Shown here: piece after piece, positions 1 to 8,683 of the stretch
Position numbering within the stretch: the first letter of the stretch is position 1
Layout of the letters: each line of letters opens with the position of its first letter
Source: Solirubrobacterales bacterium
GTDB lineage: Bacteria; Actinomycetota; Thermoleophilia; Solirubrobacterales; Solirubrobacteraceae
DNA length: 33,796 nucleotides
Reading direction: 5' to 3'
Assembly: GCA_025964155.1 (NCBI GenBank)
Contig: JAOPZJ010000294.1
Span: 1 to 33,796 of the forward strand
Translations under genes and position numbers: made by a program
Notes under the pieces: generated by a model
What the model was told of the DNA's origin: nothing
Databases searched by the model: none
The model's input: the letters and a program-made list of their open reading frames with translations, nothing else

Positions 1-832
1 CGGACCCGCCGGCCCCGAGGCCGATCAGCTTGGCGAACAGGCCCCACGGCCCGGCCGCCGGGTTCAGCGCGCCCAGCCCCTCGGTGATCCCCTTCAAGGT
101 CGTGCGATACCCGGCACAGCCCGGGCACTCCCGGGCGTGACGCCGCGCGCGGCCGCTGGCACGCACGCCGCGGTCGTGGGCGGCCGTGATGTCCTCGCGG
201 ATCTGCAGGCAGGGTGTGTCGCGGGCCTGCTGGGACTCCACGAGCCCCATGCGGGCGCGAACGAGGAGCGACTTGACGGCCGGCACGGTGACGCTCAGCG
301 CGGCGGCGAGCTCCTGATAGCTGAGGCCCTCCATCTCCCGCATGAGCAGCGCCGAGCGCTGCTGCTCGGGCAAGGCCCGCACGTCGACCACGAGCCGGCG
401 CAGATCCTCGCGCCGCTCGGCGGCCAGGATCGGGTCGCCCGTGGTGGCGGGCAGCGGACGCGTGTCCTCCGACAGCTCGACCATCGGCTGGGAGGCCGGA
501 CGCCGCAGGTGGTCGATGCAGCGGTTGTGGGCCACCCGGTACAGCCAGGCCCGCAGGGTGACGGGACGGTCGTCGGCTCGCAGGGCAGCGTAGGCGCGCA
601 GGAAGACGTCCTGCATCGCGTCGTCCGCGTCGGTCATCGACCCGCCGAGCATCTGCCGCGCGTACGCCGTGAGGCGCTGACGGTAGCGGTCGTGGATGAG
701 GCGGAAGGCTTCCTCGTTGCCCTGACGGAAGAGCGCCACGAGCTGCTCGTCGCTGCGCAGTCGCAGCAGCATCCCGCTTCCGGGCCGCCGGGTGGCGATT
801 CCTGCGGGGGCTCTGAGTGCCGAGGCTTCCAT
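1..832 (-). CDS. ECF RNA polymerase sigma factor with C-terminal zf-HC2-like extension (3' end truncated by window edge)
   Basis: Minus-strand translation MEASALRAPAG...LRSDEQLVALFRQGNEEAFRLIHDRYRQRLTAYARQM...DADDAMQDVFLRAYAAL...SYQELAAALSVTVPAVKSLLVRAR gives sigma region 2 and 4 signatures; tail contains ARRHARECPGC. ATG at 832 or in-frame ATG at 772. Confidence 0.88.
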   Translation of the reverse strand, partial: MEASALRAPAGIATRRPGSGMLLRLRSDEQLVALFRQGNEEAFRLIHDRYRQRLTAYARQMLGGSMTDADDAMQDVFLRAYAALRADDRPVTLRAWLYRVAHNRCIDHLRRPASQPMVELSEDTRPLPATTGDPILAAERREDLRRLVVDVRALPEQQRSALLMREMEGLSYQELAAALSVTVPAVKSLLVRARMGLVESQQARDTPCLQIREDITAAHDRGVRASGRARRHARECPGCAGYRTTLKGITEGLGALNPAAGPWGLFAKLIGLGAGGS

Positions 833-1004
833 CCCTGTACGCCGACTGTAACGGTGGCAGTGGCCAGAAGTTCCGGCTGGCGCGGGGGATCTTCCTGCAC
901 CGCACCCGCGCCCCCAGAACCTGGACCATCCGTCGACCACGTCACCCGGGGCTATTTGACCTCGCGCCGGAGCAGACGTACCACGCCGATGGTGAACGGC
1001 AGGG

Positions 1005-1049
1005 TCCGTGCGACCTAGTGCTCGCTATGCGAGCAGTAGGTCGCACGGA
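1005..1049. repeat. 45-nt near-perfect inverted repeat/hairpin
   Basis: TCCGTGCGACCTA-g-TGCTCGC-tat-GCGAGCA-g-TAGGTCGCACGGA: 13+7 bp perfect arms with one G/G mismatch, 17 bp past the aldehyde dehydrogenase stop. Confidence 0.85.
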
Positions 1050-1065
1050 TGGCTCGCGCCCAGGC

Positions 1066-2505
1066 CTACGCCTCGATGTTCGACATCACATGCTTGATGC
1101 GCGTGTAGTCCTCGAAGCCGTACATCGAAAGGTCCTTGCCGTAACCGGACTGCTTGAAGCCGCCGTGGGGCATCTCGGCGACGAGTGGGATGTGGGTGTT
1201 GATCCACACGCAGCCGAAGTCCAGGTGCTTGGCCATGCGCATCGCGCGCCCGTGGTCCTTCGTCCACACGCTGGACGCGAGCCCGTACTTCACGCCGTTG
1301 GCCCAGGCGAGCGCCTGCGCCTCGTCGGAGAACTGCTGCACCGTGATGACGGGACCGAAGATCTCATCTTGGATCATCTCGTCGTCCTGCCTGAGGCCGT
1401 CGATGACCGTCGGCTCGAAGAAGTAGCCCTGTTCGCCGGAGGGGTTGCCGCCGGTCGTCACCCGCGCGTGCGATGGCGCGCGCTCGACGAAGCCGGCGAC
1501 CCGTTCGCGCTGGACCTGGCTGATGACCGGGCCCATGTACGTGTTCTCGTCGAGTGGGTCACCGAAGACCGTGCCCTTGGCCTGCTCGGTGAGCGCCTCC
1601 ACGAACGCGTCGTGGATCCCGGGGCCGGCGATGACCCGTGTGGCGGCCGTGCAGTCCTGGCCGGCGTTGAAGTAGCCGGTACCGGCGATCATCTCCGCGG
1701 CGGCCTCCACGTCGGCGTCGTCGAACACGACGACCGGTGCCTTGCCGCCGAGCTCCAGGTGCACGCGCTTGAGCGAGTCCGCCGCCCCCGCGGCGACGGC
1801 TTTGCCCGCGCGCACGCTGCCGGTGATCGAGACCATGTCGACGCCCTCGTGGCGCACGAGCGCCGCGCCCGCGTCCCCCTTGCCGAGCAGCACGTTGAAC
1901 ACCCCCTCGGGGAGATGCTTCTGCATCAGCTCGGCCATCCACAGCGTGGAGGTCGGCGTGTTCTCCGACGGCTTGAGGATCATCGCGTTGCCGGCCGCGA
2001 GGGCCGGGCCAAACTTCCACACGGCCATCATGAACGGGTAATTCCACGGGGTGATGCCGCCGCAGACCCCGATCGGCTCGCGCCGGATGGACGACGTATG
2101 GCCGGCCATGTACTCGCCGGACGACAGGCCGCTCAGGTTCCGCGCGGCGCCCGCGAAGAAGCGAATCTGGTCGACGGCCGGCGGGACCTCCTCGCTGAGC
2201 ACGAGCGCCAGCGGCTTGCCGGTGTTCTCGGTCTCCAGCTGCGCGAGCTCGCCGGCGCGCTCCTCGATCTCGTCGGCGATGCGCAGCATCGCGAGGCTGC
2301 GCTCCGCGGGCGTGGCCTGGCTCCACTCCGCAAAGCCCGCCCGCGCCGCCTGCACCGCCGCGTCGACGTCCGCGGCGCCGGACACGCCCATCTGCGCGAT
2401 GACCTCCCCGGTCGCGGCGTTGTGCACGTCGTGCGCGTCGTTCCCGCTCGTGGGGACGCTCTTGCCGCCGATGAAGTTCTGGAGGGTCGTGGTCTGGAGG
2501 CTCAT
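1066..2505 (-). CDS. NAD(P)-dependent aldehyde dehydrogenase (aminobutyraldehyde/betaine-aldehyde dehydrogenase-like)
   Basis: MSLQTTTLQNFIGGKSV...GVCGGITPWNYPFMMAVWKFGPALAAGNAMILKPSENTP...LELGGKAPVVVFDDAD...FNAGQDCTAATRV; catalytic Cys and Glu motifs present. Confidence 0.93.
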   Translation of the reverse strand: MSLQTTTLQNFIGGKSVPTSGNDAHDVHNAATGEVIAQMGVSGAADVDAAVQAARAGFAEWSQATPAERSLAMLRIADEIEERAGELAQLETENTGKPLALVLSEEVPPAVDQIRFFAGAARNLSGLSSGEYMAGHTSSIRREPIGVCGGITPWNYPFMMAVWKFGPALAAGNAMILKPSENTPTSTLWMAELMQKHLPEGVFNVLLGKGDAGAALVRHEGVDMVSITGSVRAGKAVAAGAADSLKRVHLELGGKAPVVVFDDADVEAAAEMIAGTGYFNAGQDCTAATRVIAGPGIHDAFVEALTEQAKGTVFGDPLDENTYMGPVISQVQRERVAGFVERAPSHARVTTGGNPSGEQGYFFEPTVIDGLRQDDEMIQDEIFGPVITVQQFSDEAQALAWANGVKYGLASSVWTKDHGRAMRMAKHLDFGCVWINTHIPLVAEMPHGGFKQSGYGKDLSMYGFEDYTRIKHVMSNIEA

Positions 2506-2633
2506 GGTCCGACGGTACCAGCGGCCCATGCGCCCGTTGGCACAAAAGCGGGGCCGCCGCGGCACAGGTGTGTACTAGCGCGGTCGCGGCAGGCGGGCGG
2601 CGGCTCGGAGGGTCCTTCAATACCCTCCCGGCC

Positions 2634-3824
2634 ATGACCAACGTCGTCATCACCTCTGCCGCCCGTACGGCGATCGGCTCCTACGGCAAGTCCCTGAAGG
2701 ACGTGCCGCCGACCGAGCTGGGCACCATCGCCGCCAAGAGCGCGATCGAGCGCTCCGGGATCACCGGCGATGCCGTCGAGCACGTCGTGTTCGGCAACGT
2801 CATCCATACCCAGTCGGCGGACATGTACATGGCGCGCGTGGTGGGAATCCAGGCGGGTGTGCCGAAGGAGACCCCGGCGTTCACGGTCAACCGCCTCTGC
2901 GGCACCGGTGTGCAGGCGATCGTCTCCGCCACCCAGGCCGTGCAGACCGGCGATGCGGCCGTCGCGCTGGCCGGCGGCGCGGAGTCCATGAGCCGCGGCC
3001 CCTACTGGATGCCCGAGGCGCGGTGGGGTTCCAAGATGGGCCCCGCGAAGCTCGTGGACCCGGTGATGGGCGGGCTGACGGACCCCTTCAACGACATCCT
3101 CATGGGTGTCACGGCCGAGAATCTCGTCGACAAGTACGGCATCTCCCGTGAGCGCCAGGACGCCTTCGCGGTCATGTCCCACGCGCGCGCGTCCGCGGCG
3201 CAGGAGGCCGGCAGGTTCGACGACCAGATCGTCGGCGTTCCGGTGAAGGTCAAGCGCGAGACGGTCGACTTCCTCAAGGACGAGCACATCCGGCACGGCG
3301 CAGACGCCGCGTCGATGGGCAAGCTGGCCGCGGTCTTCAAGAAGGAAGGCGGCACCGTCACCGCCGGCAATGCGTCCGGCATGAACGACGCCGGCGCGGC
3401 CGTGGTCCTCATGGACGCGGACAAGGCCAAGGAGCTCGGAGCGCCGGTGCGCGCGCGGATCCTCGGCTACGCGTCCTGCGGCGTGGACCCGGCGATCATG
3501 GGCATCGGCCCGGTCCCGGCGATCCACAAGACGCTCGAGCGCGCCGGGCGCAAGCTCGCGGACGTCGGCGTGATCGAGCTGAACGAGGCGTTCGCCGCCC
3601 AGGCGATCGCGGTCCTGATCGAGCTCGGCCTCGACGACGAGGACCCGAGGGTCAACCCGAACGGCGGCGCGATCGCCCTCGGGCACCCGATCGGCGCGTC
3701 GGGGGCCATCATCACCGCCAAGTGCCTGGACGAGATGGAACGGGGCGACCATGAGCTCGGGCTCGTGACGCTGTGCATCGGTGGTGGCCAGGGCATCGCC
3801 CTGCTGCTCGGACGGGAGAACTAG
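2634..3824 (+). CDS. acetyl-CoA C-acyltransferase (thiolase)
   Basis: MTNVVITSAARTAIGSYGKSL...NRLCGTGVQAIVSATQAVQTGDAAVALAGGAESMS...NPNGGAIALGHPIGASGA...LCIGGGQGIALLLG. Confidence 0.95.
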   Translation: MTNVVITSAARTAIGSYGKSLKDVPPTELGTIAAKSAIERSGITGDAVEHVVFGNVIHTQSADMYMARVVGIQAGVPKETPAFTVNRLCGTGVQAIVSATQAVQTGDAAVALAGGAESMSRGPYWMPEARWGSKMGPAKLVDPVMGGLTDPFNDILMGVTAENLVDKYGISRERQDAFAVMSHARASAAQEAGRFDDQIVGVPVKVKRETVDFLKDEHIRHGADAASMGKLAAVFKKEGGTVTAGNASGMNDAGAAVVLMDADKAKELGAPVRARILGYASCGVDPAIMGIGPVPAIHKTLERAGRKLADVGVIELNEAFAAQAIAVLIELGLDDEDPRVNPNGGAIALGHPIGASGAIITAKCLDEMERGDHELGLVTLCIGGGQGIALLLGREN

Positions 3825-3827
3825 ACC

Positions 3828-4691
3828 ATGGCCCTTTTCACCGACGAGGCGGCGGTCTACGGCGCGTTCGGCAAGCTGTTCTCCGACATCATCGCCGACG
3901 AGAAGACCGTCGGCGTGCTCGTGCGGACGAACACGATCCTCCAGCTCCAGCTGAAGGATCCCCGGTCCACCGTGACCGTCGCCGTCCGCCAGGGGCAGGA
4001 ACCGCTCATCTACTTCGGGCAGACGACGCGTCGCCCTGAGGTCTTCCTGCAGATGGACGCGGACACCGCCCACGGCTGGCTGCTCGGGGAGATCAACCCG
4101 ACCGTCGCGTTCGGCGACAACCGCATCAAGAGCCGTGGGCCGTCCTCCCAGATCCTCGCCGTCCTGGCCTGGGCCAAGGTCCTGACGCCGCGCTACAAGG
4201 TGATCATCGAGGAGAACGGTGGCGAGTTGCCCCCGCCGCTGGCGCCGCCCGCGCCCAAGCCCGAGCCCGAGGCCAAGCCGGAGGTCGCCGCTCCGGCCGA
4301 GGCGGCTGCGCCTGTTGAGGAGGCGGCTGCGCCTGTTGAAGAGGCGACTGCGCCTGTTGAAGAGGCGACTGCGCCTGGTGAGGAGGCGCGTCCGGCCGCA
4401 GAGGCACCCGCACCCGCCGCGGAGGAGCCCGCACCCGCCGTGGAGGAGCCCGCACCCGCGGTGGAGGAGCCGGTCGCCGACCCGGCGCCCGCGGAGGAGG
4501 TCCCAGTCCCCGTCGAGGAGACGCCGGAGCAGCCCGCTCCCTCTGCCGAAGAGACGCCGGAGCAGCCCGCTCCCGCCGCCGAGGACGCCCCGGCGGCCCC
4601 CGCCGAGGAGCCCGCCCCTCCGGCCGACGCCACGGCCACCCCTGAGCGCGCACCGGACCCCGCTCCGGAGGACGAGGCTCCCACGACCTAG
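3828..4691 (+). CDS. SCP2 sterol-binding-like protein with long Pro/Ala/Glu-rich C-terminal tail
   Basis: N-terminal ~130 aa (MALFTDEAAVYGAFGKLFSDI...VTVAVRQGQEPLIYFG...LLGEINPTVAFGDNRIKSRGPSSQILAVLAWAK) resembles SCP2-type domains; remainder is PAE repeats. Confidence 0.72.
   Translation: MALFTDEAAVYGAFGKLFSDIIADEKTVGVLVRTNTILQLQLKDPRSTVTVAVRQGQEPLIYFGQTTRRPEVFLQMDADTAHGWLLGEINPTVAFGDNRIKSRGPSSQILAVLAWAKVLTPRYKVIIEENGGELPPPLAPPAPKPEPEAKPEVAAPAEAAAPVEEAAAPVEEATAPVEEATAPGEEARPAAEAPAPAAEEPAPAVEEPAPAVEEPVADPAPAEEVPVPVEETPEQPAPSAEETPEQPAPAAEDAPAAPAEEPAPPADATATPERAPDPAPEDEAPTT
4308..4583 (+). repeat. in-frame minisatellite-like tandem repeats (21-bp x4, 21-bp x3, 33-bp x2) in the SCP2-like gene
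   Basis: gcgcctgttgaRgaggcgRct-type units at 4308-4391; cccgcacccgccgYggaggag units at 4407-4469; gagacgccggagcagcccgctccc... 33-bp units at 4518-4583. Confidence 0.85.
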
Positions 4692-4789
4692 GCACGTTCC
4701 GGCTTGGACCGCTGACGGGCACGCTTGACGACGCGCCGGCATCGGCGCACACTCGGTGTGTCCCCAGCACTCCGAGAGAGGAGTCCCAC

Positions 4790-5014
4790 ATGGAACGTGT
4801 CATGGCCGACTGCCGCCGCTTCGAGAGCGACAGCAACTGCCAGATCACCATCATCGGACCGGTCGACGACGTCGTCGCGGCGGCAGCCCAGCACGCGGAG
4901 GCCAGCCACGGGCACCAGGACACACCGGAGCTGCGCGAGCAGCTGCGCCAGATGCTCGAGCCGGAGGCCGCCTACAAGCCGGGCGAGCGGCAGCCCGAGC
5001 CTTTCCCTGCCTGA
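4790..5014 (+). CDS. small DUF1059-like protein
   Basis: MERVMADCRRFESDSNCQITIIGPVDDVVAAAAQHAEASHGHQDTPELREQLRQML...; good Shine-Dalgarno (gagaggagtcccacATG). Confidence 0.7.
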   Translation: MERVMADCRRFESDSNCQITIIGPVDDVVAAAAQHAEASHGHQDTPELREQLRQMLEPEAAYKPGERQPEPFPA

Positions 5015-5063
5015 ACGCCGCCGATCGCAGCCCGTGGCCGGGGCGGCGGGCTGCAGATTGCCA

Positions 5064-6074
5064 TCACGCCCCCTCCAGGTCTCGCCTGGCACCCGCGACG
5101 GTTTCGCGTAGCGTGTCCAGCGCGTCGTGCGCCGGACGCCAGCGGAGCGCCTTGCGCGCCTTCGCCGTGTCCATCAGCACCGGGGTGCGCAGCGCCTCGA
5201 TCCATGACGCTTCCGCCGGCAGGAACGGGAGGAGCGAGACGATGTGGGCGGCCGCGTCGACGGCGAGCTCGGGCAGCGGGATGGAGGAGTACCCCAGCGC
5301 GTCGGCCACGTCCTTCATCGTGATCTCGCCGGCACCCGCGAGGTTGTAGACGCCCGGCTGACCACGACCCAGGACCCCGGCGCGCAGCGCTGTGGCCACG
5401 TCGTCGTGGTGCACGAGCTGCAGCTGCACGCCCGGGTCCGGGAGGACGGGCTTGAGGATCGGGACCTGGTGCAAGAGCGCGCGGACCGCGGCCGGCAGCA
5501 TGCCGCCCAGGCGCACGTACGGGATCTGGTCGATGAGCAGCGGTGCCTCCGGGCCGGCGACGATGCACGGCCGGAAGACCCACGCCTCGGTGCCTGTGCC
5601 GGCGAGCGACTGCGCGAGCACCTGCTCCACCGCGGCCTTCTGCGCGGAATACGGGTGTGCTTCCGTCCCGCGCGCGGGTACGTCCTCGGTGAGCAGCGCC
5701 GGGTTGTCCTCGTGGAAGCCGTAGGCCGCAACCGATGATGCGTAGACGAGCCGGGCCACGCCTGCTGCGGCCGCCGCGTCGAAGACGTTGCGCGAGCCCT
5801 CCAGGTTCACCGCGCGGGTCTCCTCGCCCGCCGCCATGATGATGAACGCCAGATGCACCACGACGTCCGCGCCGGCGACGAGCGCATCCACGGAATCGCG
5901 GTCCAGCACGTCCCCCTGCCGGTACTCGGTCTTCTTCCACCCGTGGGCGGCCGCGTCGAAGGGGCGCCGCGCCATGCCGACGATCCTCGTCACGTCCCGG
6001 CTGCGCTCCAGTGCGCGGATGAAGGGCTTGCCGATCTCCCCGGTGGGGCCGGTGACGGCGACGGTGAGGCCCAT
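5064..6074 (-). CDS. NAD-dependent epimerase/dehydratase (extended SDR)
   Basis: MGLTVAVTGPTGEIGKPFIRALERS...GDVLDRDSVDALVAGADVVVHLAF...VNLEGSRNVFDAAAAAGVARLVYASSVAAYG. Confidence 0.92.
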   Translation of the reverse strand: MGLTVAVTGPTGEIGKPFIRALERSRDVTRIVGMARRPFDAAAHGWKKTEYRQGDVLDRDSVDALVAGADVVVHLAFIIMAAGEETRAVNLEGSRNVFDAAAAAGVARLVYASSVAAYGFHEDNPALLTEDVPARGTEAHPYSAQKAAVEQVLAQSLAGTGTEAWVFRPCIVAGPEAPLLIDQIPYVRLGGMLPAAVRALLHQVPILKPVLPDPGVQLQLVHHDDVATALRAGVLGRGQPGVYNLAGAGEITMKDVADALGYSSIPLPELAVDAAAHIVSLLPFLPAEASWIEALRTPVLMDTAKARKALRWRPAHDALDTLRETVAGARRDLEGA

Positions 6075-6120
6075 GTCACGACGCTACCTGCCGGCCGGCG
6101 CGCCCGGGGAAAACCGTGGG

Positions 6121-6762
6121 TCAGTCGTCGTATCCGGGCTCGCCGGGCAGCAGCACGCGCGCGGTCTCCCCGGTGACGACCACTCGCGGCTGCACGGCCA
6201 CGACCTCGCGGCCGGTGGCGTACGCCAGCAGCTCGTCGGCGCTGGCGAATCCGCTGAGCTGCTCCAGGTGCTTGATCGTCGGGAAGACGAGCAGGATCTC
6301 GCCGGCGGCGTGGGCGTCCAGCGCCGCCTGCGGGGCAAACCACCCGAAGTCCACGCACTCCTCGCCGTCGATGACCACGACCGCGTCCTCGGGGGAGGGG
6401 GCGAGGAAGAAGTGCGTGTCGAAGCGGATCTTGACCTCCGCGGGCGTGATCCACCGCGAGAACTTCACGAGGTCCGCTCCCGTCGGGTCAGCCAGCGCCA
6501 CGCCGGCCTCCTCGACGAGCTCACGGGCCGCGGCCCGGCGGTGCGCTGCGTCGCCCTCGCCTTCGTGCACGTCCACGCCACCGCCGGGGAAGACCCAGAC
6601 GCCGCCCATGAAGCGGGCCTTCTCGGTCCGCTTGACGAGCAGCAGCTCGAGCGTCTGCGCTCCGCCGCGCAGGAGGATGACCGACGCCGCCTGTCGCGGG
6701 ACGGTCTCGGTCCCGTTCGCGTTCAGCTCTTCGCCGGGGGCAGGGCGGTCGATCTCCTCCAT
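6121..6762 (-). CDS. NUDIX hydrolase
   Basis: Nudix-box-like GGGVDVHEGEGDAAHRRAAARELVEEAGV; start MEEIDRPAPG with TAGGTT 8 nt upstream. Confidence 0.88.
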   Translation of the reverse strand: MEEIDRPAPGEELNANGTETVPRQAASVILLRGGAQTLELLLVKRTEKARFMGGVWVFPGGGVDVHEGEGDAAHRRAAARELVEEAGVALADPTGADLVKFSRWITPAEVKIRFDTHFFLAPSPEDAVVVIDGEECVDFGWFAPQAALDAHAAGEILLVFPTIKHLEQLSGFASADELLAYATGREVVAVQPRVVVTGETARVLLPGEPGYDD

Positions 6763-6861
6763 GGCCACCAAACCTAACACCGTGACGACGACCCGTGACC
6801 GCCGCGCCGGCCTTCCCGGGCGGGCGACTTGACACCACGTCGACGGGTAGGGTTCCCGACG

Positions 6862-7041
6862 ATGAGCACCACCGAGACCGAGCGCTGGATCTGTGAGTCC
6901 TGCGGCTTCATCTACGACCAGGCCGACGGCGATCCCGATGGGGGCATTCCGCCCGGCACGGCCTTCGGGGACATCCCGGACACCTGGTTCTGCCCCGTGT
7001 GCGGCGCCCGCAAGAAGGACTTCGTCCGGTACGAGGACTGA
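6862..7041 (+). CDS. rubredoxin
   Basis: MSTTETERWICESCGFIYDQADGDPDGGIPPGTAFGDIPDTWFCPVCGARKKDFVRYED; two CxxC(G) Fe-binding motifs. Confidence 0.97.
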   Translation: MSTTETERWICESCGFIYDQADGDPDGGIPPGTAFGDIPDTWFCPVCGARKKDFVRYED

Positions 7042-7055
7042 TCGCGCCGACCGCC

Positions 7056-7571
7056 GTGGCCAAGGGCAAGAAGCTCAAGCAGGGCCGCAAGGCGCCGGTC
7101 ACCGAGCCAGAGCCCGCATCTGCGCCGTCGCCGACCGCGGTGCAGCCGCCGGCCGCGGCGTTCCCGCCCGCCTTGGACGAAGGCCGCGTGAGCTTCGGCC
7201 TCACGCGCTTTGCCAACGCCCTCGGCGGCGCCGCGCTGTGCTACGGCGAGCCCGTCCACGTCGGTGAGCGCGTCGTCATCCCGGTCGCCCGCGTGCGCGG
7301 CGCCGGCGGGGGCGGATTCGGCCGGGGCGGCAAGCCGGGTGAGGACATGGGGGACGGTGGCGGCGGTGGCGGCGCCCTCGAGGCCACGCCGGCCGGCTTC
7401 ATCGACATCACGCCGGACGGCGTGCGCTACGAGGCGATCCCGGACCCGATCACGACCGCCCGCGCCATCAGCACCGGCGCGTCCGCGCTGACGCTGCTCG
7501 TCAGCGCCGTCCTCGGTGTGCGCCGGTTGACGCGCAAGCGGTCGGCCGGGCTGCTGCCGCGACCTCGCTGA
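7056..7571 (+). CDS. GerW/YtfJ-family-like protein
   Basis: GTG start; ...CYGEPVHVGERVVIPVARVRGAGGGGFGRGG...GGGGGGALEATPAGFIDITPDGVRYEAIPDP; Gly-rich GerW-type core and a terminal hydrophobic segment. Confidence 0.7.
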   Translation: MAKGKKLKQGRKAPVTEPEPASAPSPTAVQPPAAAFPPALDEGRVSFGLTRFANALGGAALCYGEPVHVGERVVIPVARVRGAGGGGFGRGGKPGEDMGDGGGGGGALEATPAGFIDITPDGVRYEAIPDPITTARAISTGASALTLLVSAVLGVRRLTRKRSAGLLPRPR

Positions 7572-7599
7572 TCGGTCGCGCGCCAGGCCACGGACTTGG

Positions 7600-7631
7600 T
7601 AGGATCGTTGCGCAAACAACGAATTCGCAAC
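7600..7631 (+). promoter_or_regulatory. candidate promoter (TAGGAT) overlapping inverted repeat GTTGCG-N13-CGCAAC
   Basis: TAGGAT at 7600-7605, then GTTGCG (7607-7612) and CGCAAC (7626-7631), with nested palindrome TTGCGCAA (7608-7615), ~20-45 nt upstream of the GST gene. Confidence 0.4.
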
Positions 7632-7651
7632 CGCCGCTGCGCAGGAGAGAC

Positions 7652-8602
7652 ATGAGTTCCGAGACCGCCCCGTTCCCGAAGGAATCCGGCGCCGGCGGCG
7701 CCTTCGTCCGGCAGGAGAGCCGCTTCCGCGATCGCGTCACGGCCGACGGCTCGTCGGGCTTCCCTGCCGCCGCCGGTCGCTATCACCTGTACGTGTCGCT
7801 CGCCTGTCCGTGGGCCCACCGCGCCGTCATCGTTTGCGAGCTCAAGGGGCTGCAGGACGTCATCGCGACGACCGTCGTGGACCCGATCCGGACGGAGGAG
7901 ACGGGCTGGCGCTTCTTCGACGAGGATCCTGATCCCCTCCATGGCTGGGAGTACCTCAGCGAGGGCTACCGGCTCAGTGATCCGTCCTACGCGGGTCGCG
8001 TGACGGTGCCGGTCCTGTGGGACGCCGAGACGAACACGATCGTCAGCAACGAGTCCTCCGAGATCATCGAGATGCTGAACGGCGAGTTCGACGCGTTCGC
8101 CGGCAATCCCGATCTGGACCTGTATCCGGCCGCGCAGCGCTCGGGGATCGACGCCGTGAACGACCGGATCTACGACACGCTGAACAACGGCGTCTACCGC
8201 TCCGGCTTCGCCGCGTCCCAGGCGGCGTACGAGGAGGCCGTCGTCCCGGTGTTCGCGACCCTCGACGAGCTTGAGGACCGCCTGGGGACCAGTCGCTTCC
8301 TGTTCGGCGCCGAGCAGACCCTCGCGGACTGGCGGCTCTTCACGACGCTCGTGCGCTTTGACGCCGTGTACCACGGGCATTTCAAGTGCAACCTGCGCAA
8401 GATCGCCGAGTACCCCAGCCTCTTCGGCTATCTGCGCGACCTCTACCAGACCCCCGGTGTGGCAGCGACGGTGGACATGGACCAGATCAAGCGCCACTAC
8501 TACGCGACGCACCGCTCCATCAACCCGACCGGCATCGTCCCCTTGGGACCGGTACAGGACCTCGGCGCGCCCCACGGACGCGAGTCGCTCAGCCCCTGGT
8601 GA
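7652..8602 (+). CDS. glutathione S-transferase family, glutathionyl-hydroquinone reductase-like (YqjG/ECM4 type)
   Basis: RYHLYVSLACPWAHRAVIVCELKGL...GWEYLSEGY...TVPVLWDAETNTIVSNESSEIIEMLN...YRSGFAASQAAYEEAV...FNLR-like KCNLRKI; catalytic CPWAHR. Confidence 0.92.
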   Translation: MSSETAPFPKESGAGGAFVRQESRFRDRVTADGSSGFPAAAGRYHLYVSLACPWAHRAVIVCELKGLQDVIATTVVDPIRTEETGWRFFDEDPDPLHGWEYLSEGYRLSDPSYAGRVTVPVLWDAETNTIVSNESSEIIEMLNGEFDAFAGNPDLDLYPAAQRSGIDAVNDRIYDTLNNGVYRSGFAASQAAYEEAVVPVFATLDELEDRLGTSRFLFGAEQTLADWRLFTTLVRFDAVYHGHFKCNLRKIAEYPSLFGYLRDLYQTPGVAATVDMDQIKRHYYATHRSINPTGIVPLGPVQDLGAPHGRESLSPW

Positions 8603-8683
8603 GGGGCTTCACCACGGCACACCCGCACCGGTCCGGCGTGGGCCGAGCGCAACTTCCCAGGCGCTCGGACTACCCTCCGATCG

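Noticed and set aside
817-2637. Long plus-strand ORF (606 aa) over the aldehyde dehydrogenase gene
   Set aside because: Antisense shadow ORF typical of GC-rich codon usage; Arg/His/Gly-rich with no domain, while the minus strand encodes a clear dehydrogenase.
4308-4583. CRISPR-like repeats
   Set aside because: Contiguous in-frame coding repeats with no spacers.
2502-4742. Minus-strand ORF (746 aa) over the thiolase and SCP2-like genes
   Set aside because: Shadow ORF; low-complexity Arg/Gly/Leu sequence opposite well-supported genes.
6829-6853. TTGACA as a -35 for rubredoxin with TAGGGT as -10
   Set aside because: Spacing is 13 bp, too short for a standard sigma-70-type promoter; only the -10 position relative to the ATG is used as evidence.
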